Under the pieces are notes generated by a model. That model did not search any database. It had not been told where the DNA came from and was given only the letters and a program-made list of their open reading frames with translations. The translations under genes were made by a program, and so were the position numbers. From a virus, in the IMG/VR virus record IMGVR_UViG_3300037189_018584, positions 1 to 42,339 of that record: a DNA stretch of 42,339 bases. The stretch is one strand, 5' to 3'. How positions within the stretch are numbered: position 1 is the first letter of the stretch; every line of letters begins with the position of its first letter. Positions 15,811 through 23,000 of the stretch are shown here, in pieces.

Positions 15811-16788
15811 TTGCAAACAATCAACACCAATAGTCAAGAAAAAATTTATTTAAATGTCTATAATGATGGCATATTAACTCAGGCTACCGCAACGCCTAGA
15901 GTAACTATATATGATGCTGATTCAAGTACATATGCTGCAAATGGTGTTCAAAGCAACACACCTTTATCTGGTTTTAATAATTTAATAGCACATGATGAAG
16001 ATGCAGATGGCTCTTATTCATTTTTATTAACTCCAGCAATAACCTCAATAAATAGAGTATTAGAGGTTAGATGGAGCTATTCAATAAATGGAATTGCAGT
16101 AGTTCAAACAGATTTTTATCAAATTGAAACTCCATATGCAACAGTTGCTGAAGTAAATGATTTTTTAAATTTTGATCCAATTCCCTCAGACCTTAATTAC
16201 ATAGATCCTGTATTAATATCAAACGCTGAAAAGGTAGCAAGAACTATTATTGAAGGATATACAGGGGTAAAATTTTATAAATATTATGGCGGACAAGAAA
16301 TTTATGGAATTGGTGCAAATACAATTCAATTAACAGAAAGAATGATTTCGTTAGATAAAATTTTTGAAAATGAGGTTCTTGTTTATGATAGAACATCAAA
16401 TCCAGTTTATAATACATTTGGATATAATACAGCAATAAGCCCTTCTGGATATCAAATAAGAGTGTGGCAACCAGATTTTGGAAATACTTGGAACAACGAA
16501 TTAGATCCAATACATTACATGACTGGAAGATTTAGAGATAATTCACTTTATAGATTTGTGGGTCAAATTGGATATAAATATGTTCCAGAAGATATTAAAA
16601 CTGCATGTATGCTTTTAATTCAAGATATAATATCAAATGACTATAATTGGAGAAACAAATATTTGTCAAAGGTTAACCTAAAAGAAATTTCATTTGAAAT
16701 GGCAAAGGGTGCCTTTAATGGTACAGGAAATATTACAGTAGACAATATTCTTGATCAATACCGCAAAACAAATATTGTTATAATATAA
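15811..16788 (+). CDS. Head-tail adaptor with an N-terminal beta-sandwich domain
   Basis: Start at TTG 15811 after AAGGGGGTG (15796-15804) with six bases of spacing gives 325 residues. Residues 1-~108 form an immunoglobulin-like or BppU-like beta domain (EKIYLNVYNDGILTQATATP, VLEVRWSYSINGIAVVQTDF). Residues ~110-325 are the adaptor: TVAEVNDFLNF, then ISNAEKVARTIIEGYTGVKF, and a C-terminal helical part GYKYVPEDIKTACMLLIQDI typical of gp6/gp15-like connector proteins that bind under the portal. The extra beta domain on a connector is unusual and could decorate the neck. It overlaps the next start by one base. Confidence 0.72.
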   Translation: MQTINTNSQEKIYLNVYNDGILTQATATPRVTIYDADSSTYAANGVQSNTPLSGFNNLIAHDEDADGSYSFLLTPAITSINRVLEVRWSYSINGIAVVQTDFYQIETPYATVAEVNDFLNFDPIPSDLNYIDPVLISNAEKVARTIIEGYTGVKFYKYYGGQEIYGIGANTIQLTERMISLDKIFENEVLVYDRTSNPVYNTFGYNTAISPSGYQIRVWQPDFGNTWNNELDPIHYMTGRFRDNSLYRFVGQIGYKYVPEDIKTACMLLIQDIISNDYNWRNKYLSKVNLKEISFEMAKGAFNGTGNITVDNILDQYRKTNIVII

Positions 16789-17234
16789 TGTTTAAAGCAT
16801 CTTTTGTTGGCTCAATAATGAATATGAAAGCTGATATTTATACTCAGCAAAACACACAAGACCCCAACACTGGACAAATAACAAGGCAATGGCAGTATGA
16901 ATCAACAATTTCATGCAAAATAGAACCAATAAGTTCTTCAGGAACATATGGAACATCACATAATAAAAGTTTTTCTAACGGACAAAATTTAGCTTATACT
17001 GAAAAAATGCAGCTAATTGTTTATTCAACAAAGCTTATGAGTAAACGTTGGCGCATACAAAATATAAGAAGTAATGATAATAAACAAGTTTTTGTTGAAA
17101 TTGACAAGTATGATGCACCAGATACAATTTTTGAAGTAATATCTTCACATGGAGTTTTAGACCCTTTTGGAAAAATTTCACATTATGTATCTAATCTATT
17201 AAGAACCGAGTTACAAGATGACAGTCAGTCTTGA
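16788..17234 (+). CDS. Head-closure (stopper-like) protein
   Basis: The protein has 148 residues; the start uses the last base of the previous stop codon. The beta-rich pattern MKADIYTQQNTQDPNTGQIT, a polar loop, then MQLIVYSTKLMSKRWRIQNI and VFVEIDKYDAPDTIFEVISS fits the small beta-barrel head-closure proteins (SPP1 gp16 or lambda gpFII type) encoded second after portal/capsid. These seal the connector after packaging and present the tail-binding face. Assignment rests on size, gene order and strand pattern rather than a signature motif. The end overlaps the next gene by 17 bases. Confidence 0.6.
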   Translation: MFKASFVGSIMNMKADIYTQQNTQDPNTGQITRQWQYESTISCKIEPISSSGTYGTSHNKSFSNGQNLAYTEKMQLIVYSTKLMSKRWRIQNIRSNDNKQVFVEIDKYDAPDTIFEVISSHGVLDPFGKISHYVSNLLRTELQDDSQS

Positions 17235-17937
17235 GGTAGATACAAAGCAACTTGTAAATGAATTGGATGAATTTGTTAATGGAATAAAAGAATTAACAAA
17301 ACCTAAAGTTCTTGACAATATATCTAAAGCTGTTTTTACTATAACGGGAAAAAGATTTATGATTGACATTGATAATTATTCAAGAAAAAATCCTAAAAAA
17401 ATGCATCATATTTATGAATGGGGAAAAGTAGGTAATTCAAGCGCAAGACTTTTTGTTCTAGAAAGATCATCAATGATTAATGGTAATCTTACAATAAACA
17501 CAAATTTTTTACAATCAAGAATGCCTGTCCCAATTGATCCTAAATTGTTATCTCCAGGAAAAACTGGAAAGAGAGTTTCATCAAGAAGTGTTTTTAGGAA
17601 TAAAGCAAATATCATGGAATCTGGAACTCCAGTTTCTTTTCAAGCAAAAAGAGTTCTTGCTTTTATGGGAAACAATAAAATAGCATTTGTTGCAACTGGC
17701 ACACAGATTAATATTCTTCATCCAGGTGGAATTCAAACAAAAAATGCTTTTGCCTCATATATGGTTGAATGGTATTCAAGAAATGGACATACAGTTATGG
17801 ATTCTTCTGGGTTTTATGAGAAAATATCTAATGCGGTTGCAAAAGCACTAAATACTAAAAAGGGCGGTGCAGCTCAAGTAAGATCTGCAGTATTTGAAGT
17901 TACAAATTCAATAGATAGTGGGGTAATAATTAAATGA
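17218..17937 (+). CDS. Tail-completion/neck protein (HK97 gp10-like position)
   Basis: The protein has 239 residues and starts inside the preceding gene. It occupies the usual place of HK97 gp10-like tail-completion proteins, between head-closure and tail-terminator genes. It begins with the helical segment SLEVDTKQLVNELDEFVNGI. A central part, IYEWGKVGNSSARLFVLERS, is consistent with that role, but the protein is longer than typical gp10 members (about 110-160 residues), with an extended basic insert (LLSPGKTGKRVSSRSVF). The end GVIIK overlaps the next gene by four bases. Confidence 0.6.
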   Translation: MTVSLEVDTKQLVNELDEFVNGIKELTKPKVLDNISKAVFTITGKRFMIDIDNYSRKNPKKMHHIYEWGKVGNSSARLFVLERSSMINGNLTINTNFLQSRMPVPIDPKLLSPGKTGKRVSSRSVFRNKANIMESGTPVSFQAKRVLAFMGNNKIAFVATGTQINILHPGGIQTKNAFASYMVEWYSRNGHTVMDSSGFYEKISNAVAKALNTKKGGAAQVRSAVFEVTNSIDSGVIIK

Positions 17938-18461
17938 CAGCTAACTACTCATATTTTGCTGTAACAGATGTTCGTAATTTAATATGGGAAGAATTAAAGA
18001 ATTATGGAATCTTAGATGAGCAAGATTACTATGCTGATGGATTTTCATACCCATTAATACCAATTATTCCATCTCAACAGGTTCCAGAATTTAATAATTT
18101 ACTACCAGGTAAAACCTATATTACATATGATGTTGTACAAAAAAACTATGGTGTTCAATGGTGGATTTCCCAAGAAGACATGATTATGCAGATTATATCA
18201 AGAAACAATTCACAGATTATGACAATATCTAATTTTTTGACCGACCTATTTAGAAGATATGAAAAAACGGCAGTAGATATCAATGCCCAAATACCAGACT
18301 CTAGCCCATTTAAATTTTTGTATTTTAGGCTTGAATCAGCCAACCCAATTCAACCTTTTGAAGATGAAGGTGGATTTATGAGCGGGGATTTTGTAATTAA
18401 CTATTCCTATACTCGCCAAGTAGATGAAGGAACAGTAGCCAATACAGGCAGATTTTTGTAA
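17934..18461 (+). CDS. Tail terminator-like protein
   Basis: The 175-residue protein starts at ATGA overlapping the upstream stop. The order (adaptor, closure, completion, then this gene, then major tail protein) and the alpha/beta pattern VRNLIWEELKNYGIL, a strand YITYDVVQKNYGVQW with WISQEDMIMQIISRNNSQIM, and a helix SNFLTDLFRRYEK are those of tail terminators (lambda gpU/HK97 gp11 type). These cap the tail tube and join it to the head. A closing strand FVINYSYTRQVDEG fits. No signature residue proves the call. Confidence 0.62.
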   Translation: MTANYSYFAVTDVRNLIWEELKNYGILDEQDYYADGFSYPLIPIIPSQQVPEFNNLLPGKTYITYDVVQKNYGVQWWISQEDMIMQIISRNNSQIMTISNFLTDLFRRYEKTAVDINAQIPDSSPFKFLYFRLESANPIQPFEDEGGFMSGDFVINYSYTRQVDEGTVANTGRFL

Positions 18462-18463
18462 AT

Positions 18464-18491
18464 TTGATTTATTTAGCTTTGATGCTATGCT
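18464..18491 (+). promoter_or_regulatory. Candidate promoter upstream of the major tail gene
   Basis: TTGATT (18464-18469) and TGC-TATGCT (hexamer 18486-18491) are 16 bases apart in the 97-base gap before the major tail gene, leaving a leader of about 60 bases. The -10 is imperfect but has the extended TG seen at other promoters here. Confidence 0.45.
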
Positions 18492-18541
18492 TTTACATGA
18501 GGAAGTAACTAGTTTTAATCTTTGTTTTAATTAAATAAAAT

Positions 18542-18561
18542 AAGGTGGTGAAATAAAAATG
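18542..18561 (+). promoter_or_regulatory. Strong ribosome binding site of the major tail gene
   Basis: This is the second copy of AAGGTGGTGAAATAAAAATG, identical to the site before the major capsid gene. Duplication or selection of one high-output initiation site is the likely reason. Confidence 0.85.
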
Positions 18562-19344
18562 GCTTTAAATACAAAAAATGTAATAGTTGGCGCAGCAGAC
18601 TTATTCATATCAGTTGGCAACAGCGGAAATGCAGCAGGTCGCCCAGCTACTAACAAAGCAGCTCTGACTACTTTGCTAGGAACAAATACATCAGCACGTA
18701 CTGGCTTGTTATCAAGCGCAGCTTACCGTGAAGTTGGATTTACAAATACAGGACTTGAAGTTTCATATGAGCCTTCATACGGCGAAGTAATGGTTGATCA
18801 ACTTCTTGATGCAGCCCGTCTATTTAAGCAAACACTTAAAGTTATGCTAAAGACAGAGCTTACAGAAGCAACTCTTGAAAATATGCAGTTCTCATGGGGA
18901 CAGCTAGATAACGTTTATGTAACAGATTCAGCAGGAACATCTATTGTTAACGTTCCAACACTTGTTAACAATGATTCTGCTGTTAACACTACACCAGATA
19001 CACCAGCAGCTGTATTAAATATGGCAGCAGGCGCACTTGGTGATGCACCAGTAGAGCGTGTTATCATTGCAGTAGGACAAGCTCCTGCTCAAATTGGAAC
19101 ATCAGCAAGCATTGGAAACCCAGGTGGATCAACTGGCGTTGGAACTACAACATCAGTTAACCGTCAAAAAGAACGTGTTTATGTAGCACGTCGTGTTGTT
19201 TCTATTGATACAACTGCACACTCTCTAAAGCGTGATTCAGCAACAGTATTCCCAATTAGTTTCCGTTGCTTACCAGATTCAGACCCACAATACGCGGGTT
19301 CAGAGTACGGTGTAGTAATTGATCGTGTTTACGGAACAGTCTAA
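18559..19344 (+). CDS. Major tail protein
   Basis: The 261-residue protein is expected to form the tail tube. It sits just before the tail chaperones and tape measure. It starts NVIVGAADLFISVGNSG, includes YREVGFTNTGLEVSYEPSYG and LLDAARLFKQTLKVMLKTEL, a tube-protein pattern of alternating strands with one central helix, and ends with SFRCLPDSDPQYAGSEYGVV. The set ADLFI...GLEVSYEP...VKTEL is typical of siphovirus tube proteins, where the G-x-x-V-SYEP strand follows an N-terminal loop. Codons such as CGT and GCA dominate, as in the capsid gene, in line with high expression. It shares the capsid gene's 20-base initiation region and is followed by a terminator hairpin. Confidence 0.85.
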   Translation: MALNTKNVIVGAADLFISVGNSGNAAGRPATNKAALTTLLGTNTSARTGLLSSAAYREVGFTNTGLEVSYEPSYGEVMVDQLLDAARLFKQTLKVMLKTELTEATLENMQFSWGQLDNVYVTDSAGTSIVNVPTLVNNDSAVNTTPDTPAAVLNMAAGALGDAPVERVIIAVGQAPAQIGTSASIGNPGGSTGVGTTTSVNRQKERVYVARRVVSIDTTAHSLKRDSATVFPISFRCLPDSDPQYAGSEYGVVIDRVYGTV

Positions 19345-19374
19345 CAACTAAATAACAATTTAATAAAATTTGAA

Positions 19375-19398
19375 GCCCCCTTCAGCAATGGAGGGGGC
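19375..19398 (+). terminator. Hairpin terminator after major tail gene
   Basis: GCCCCCTTC (19375-19383) pairs with GGAGGGGGC (19390-19398) around a six-base loop, with one T-G pair. Only a weak T-rich tail follows. It limits read-through from the highly expressed tail gene into the chaperone and tape-measure genes. Confidence 0.8.
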
Positions 19399-19405
19399 CT
19401 TGAAT

Positions 19406-19433
19406 TTGTCTATACCCACAATATTGGTATAAT
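19406..19433 (+). promoter_or_regulatory. Promoter for tail chaperone and tape-measure genes
   Basis: TTGTCT (19406-19411), a 16-base spacer and TATAAT (19428-19433) preceded by TGG form the most complete extended promoter of this region. It lies directly after the terminator hairpin. Confidence 0.7.
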
Positions 19434-19459
19434 TTAACTAACTAACAGAGGAGCTACAA

Positions 19460-19795
19460 TTGGCAACAACAGTATATGACATAGTAGAAATTCAATTATC
19501 AGATGGTTCAACTTTATCTTTGAAACCGCTTCCATTGAAGCATTTAAAAAAGTTTATGACCGTAATAAGATCTATTGATTCTAACCCAGATGCAACAGAA
19601 GATGATGCAATGGATATCTTTATTAAAGCAGCAATGGTTTGCCTTGAAGTATTTAAGCCAGAGCTTTCAACAGACCTAGAAAAATTTGAAAGCGTTATAG
19701 AGGTACCTACAATGATGAAAATTCTTGAAGTTTGTGGTGGCTTAAAGCTAACAGACTCAAACCTGCTCGGAGCGGGACTAGTTGGGACGAACTAG
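19460..19795 (+). CDS. Tail assembly chaperone, upstream (G-like) part
   Basis: Start is TTG 19460 with GAGGAG at 19447-19452; the product has 111 residues. It is acidic and helical, with VEIQLSDGSTLSLKPLPLKHLKKF at its start resembling chaperones encoded between the major tail protein and the tape measure (lambda gpG type). Its last ~20 codons overlap a -1 frame that continues for another 110 codons. The usual product pair is this protein and a longer frameshifted fusion, both of which help the tape measure and tube assemble. The sequence ends LLGAGLVGTN if no shift occurs. Confidence 0.85.
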   Translation: MATTVYDIVEIQLSDGSTLSLKPLPLKHLKKFMTVIRSIDSNPDATEDDAMDIFIKAAMVCLEVFKPELSTDLEKFESVIEVPTMMKILEVCGGLKLTDSNLLGAGLVGTN

Positions 19796-20079
19796 ACCTA
19801 CGCTCTTTAGAGTCCGAGGTATTTTTAACTGGTCACTGGAAAAACTTTGATGAATTAGAAAGTAGTCTTTCTCTTGAAGAATTAATGGCAATCATTGAAG
19901 CTATCAGGAATAAAGACAATAATGATAAAAAGTTTTTAGCAGCAGTAAATGGCGTAGATTTAGAAGAAGAAAAAGAATCTGGAAACGTAGAAGATTTAAA
20001 TGATAAAAAATCTGCTGCAGAGGAAGGATTTGGAATTAACGAAGGTCTAGATTTTATGCAAATGGAGGTGGATGAATAA
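19732..20079 (+). CDS. Tail assembly chaperone, downstream (T-like) part read by -1 frameshift
   Basis: This frame is -1 relative to the upstream chaperone and opens at 19729, just after a TGA. It has no ATG and no credible ribosome binding site near its only early start (TTG 19732), so a programmed -1 shift is the likely way it is read. With a shift at the Lys codon 19745-19747, the fusion would have about 206 residues. The C-terminal part holds WDELDLRSLESEVFLTGHW, LSLEELMAIIEAIRNK and FLAAVNGVDLEEEKE, an acidic helical pattern usual for the T-domain that contacts the tape measure. It ends with TAA overlapping the tape-measure ATG (TAATG). Confidence 0.8.
   Translation: MWWLKANRLKPARSGTSWDELDLRSLESEVFLTGHWKNFDELESSLSLEELMAIIEAIRNKDNNDKKFLAAVNGVDLEEEKESGNVEDLNDKKSAAEEGFGINEGLDFMQMEVDE
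19741..19747 (+). other. Candidate -1 ribosomal frameshift site (C TTA AAG)
   Basis: In the overlap 19729-19795 the only place where a tRNA can re-pair fully after a -1 slip is Lys AAG to AAA, inside C TTA AAG. The preceding Leu codon re-pairs poorly (TTA to CTT), so the heptamer is not a classical X XXY YYZ site. The exact slip point is therefore provisional. Confidence 0.4.
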
Positions 20080-23000
20080 TGGCAAGAATAGAGCTAAATA
20101 TAGTAGCACTTGGAGATTTTTCTTCAGTAGATGCTCAGATAAAAGCTCTTCAAGCCCAAGTCGTCGCCTTAAATAAAAATATTGCTGGAGTGGGATTAAG
20201 TAGCAATTTAACAAAAGAACTTAATTCTGCATCAGCAGCATTTTCAAATACTCTATTATCAACAGGTCAGTTTACAAAATCAACAGTACAACTTACAACA
20301 GAAACTCAAAAATTTGGTCAAGCCCTAGAAAAAGGGAAACTTTCTTTAAAACAATATTATGATATTGTTAGCAAAAACTCTGGTTCAGCAACAAATAGTG
20401 TTAAGCAACTTGCAATAGAACAAACTAAACTTCAAAACTCTGTTATTATGTCAGATCCTTCAAAAAAAGGATTTTATTCAGTATTTACTCCAACAACAAT
20501 TAATCAAATTGCAGATGCAACAAAGATTGCTGCAAATCAACAAAATATTTATAATATTGCAGTAAACAAAGGAACGCAAGAATTAATTAACTGGGGTAAA
20601 AATACTCAATGGGCAGGACGTCAGTTAACAGTTGGCTTATCTGTTCCACTTATGATATTTGGAAACCAAGCTGCAACAACATTTAAAGAATTAAATGAGC
20701 AACTTGTTAGGTTGCAAAAGGTTTATGGAAATGGAATTGTAACTCCTTCAAAAACAGAAATTGATTCAATTTCAAAAGATGTAACAAATCTTGCAAAGAC
20801 CCTAGCTTCATCAATGGGCGTTGCAGTTAAAGACACAGCAGCAATGGCAGCGGATCTGGCAGCAACTGGAAAAACTGGAAATGATTTAGTTGTTGCAACA
20901 AGAGAAGCAATGCGTTTGTCTAAGTTGGGTGAGCTTGATACACAAGCTGCAATGCAGGCAACAGTTTCTTTACAAAATGTTTATAAATTAAGTACAGAAG
21001 ATTTAACAAAATCAATTAATTTTCTTAACGCAGTAGAAAACCAAACATCAACAAGCTTACAAGATTTAGTTGATGGAATTCCTCGTGTGGGTCCAATTGT
21101 ACAACAATTAGGTGGATCATTTAAAGATACTGCAGTAATGATGGTTGCAATGAAAGAAGCTGGTGTTCCAGCAGCACAATCTGCAAACGCAATTAAATCA
21201 GCATTAGCCTCACTTATAAATCCAACTAAAGCAGCTCGTGACGCATTTGGAGAATACAATATTAACTTAGCTGGTATTGCAAAAGTAACAAATGGAAATC
21301 CAGTTCAAATGTTTCTTCTATTACAAAAAGCATTAAAAGATCTTGAGCCACTAGCGCAATCACAGTTAATTGAAAAGTTATTTGGTAAATTTCAACAGGC
21401 AAGAATTCAAGCGCTTGTAACAAATTTGGGTGCAGCAACAAGTCAAACAAAAACTGCCTTTGATTTGATGAGTGCAAATAGCGAACAACTCTCCACCCTA
21501 GCAGAAAAAGAAATGAAAACCGCCACAGAGTCAGTAAGTGGAAAATATAAAATAGCTCTTGAAACTTTTAGGGCAAATCTTATACCAGTAGGCGAAAAAA
21601 TTGTTGAAATTACAACATCTTTACTTAATTTTGGAAATTCGGTAGCAGATGTTTTTGGTAAACTGCCAGGACCAATGAAATCAATTCTTGGAATAGCAGC
21701 AATTGGAACAGTTTTTGCTGGTCCAATAATCATGTTAACTGGCTTAATGGCAAACTTTATTGGATACATAACAAAAGCAGTATTTAATTTAAAACAATTA
21801 GCAACAGGTGGCAAAACTCTTGGACAACTTTTAACGCCAGAAATAATTGCATCTCAACAAGCAGCACAATTATTTGGAACTGGAATTTTAAATGATGTTG
21901 AAGCAGTTAGCTTATTAAATCAAGCTATTAAAAACTTAACAGTAACAATGCAGGGATTAGTTGGGACAATGGAGGCATCTGCAGGGCTTTCAGCTGTTGC
22001 AGGAGCAGCAGCTACTCGTGGAGTACCAAATAACCTTAGAAACCCATTTAGACCACCAGGCATGGCAGCAGGAGGGTATGTACCAGGAACTGGCAATACT
22101 GATTCATTCCCAGCACTTCTTATGCCAGGTGAAGCAGTTATTCCAAAAGGACCTGCACAACAATATCAATCATTTATTTCTTCAATGATAGATGGAAAAT
22201 TGCCAAAATTTGAAGAAGGCACACCATATGCTAAAAGGTTTGGCAATATATTTGGTCCAAATGCAAAACAATTTGAAAGCAAAACTTATCTAGGTGGTGG
22301 CTCTACAAATGAAGGTTATTTGTCAAACGTAACAGGCACACATAATTTAATTATGCAACAAATTGCAGAAAGAAAAGCAGAAGCAGAAGCATTAAAAAAT
22401 ATAGAAACAGCAGGATCCGCACCTCTTAGATTTTATGGTGGAACAAGAAATGGTCAACCAACTACAGAAAGACCAGCAGAACTTCAAGGCGCAGCTCAAA
22501 TGTCACTTGAAATGCATGGCTTACCAGGTGAAAGAGATAAACTTCAAGCAATAGTAGAAGCAGCAATTGCCAAATATGATTTAACAGGATCTCAAGCATC
22601 TAATATTTCTGGGGATCATTTATTAAACCTTGGTCACGTTCAAGGTGCAGAATATGAAGAGTATAAGGGTGCAAAAAGAAAAGTTTGGGAAGCATCAAAC
22701 TTAAGAACAACATCAGGAGCCGAAAATAAAGGTTTTGAATATTTAAATCGTTCTGGCCCGCTTGGAGATTCATTCCGAGCAGCACTTGGAAATACCTTTG
22801 GAGCAAAAGAACCAGGTGGCGCAGAGGCAGCAGCAGCTATTGCAGCAGGAAAACAACCTTTAACAAAACTTGAACAATCAATTTTTATACAAGCAATTAA
22901 TGCGCTTGAGTACCAAGTTTCAAGAGGAGCGTTAAAAAATTATCCAGCTTTAAAAACAGCATACGTTGCAAGAGATGTTATGCAAGCAAGGGTAAGTGGA

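Noticed and set aside
21443-21814. 123-residue reverse-strand frame inside the tape-measure gene
   Set aside because: It lies wholly within a well-supported coding region with continuous tape-measure motifs on the + strand.
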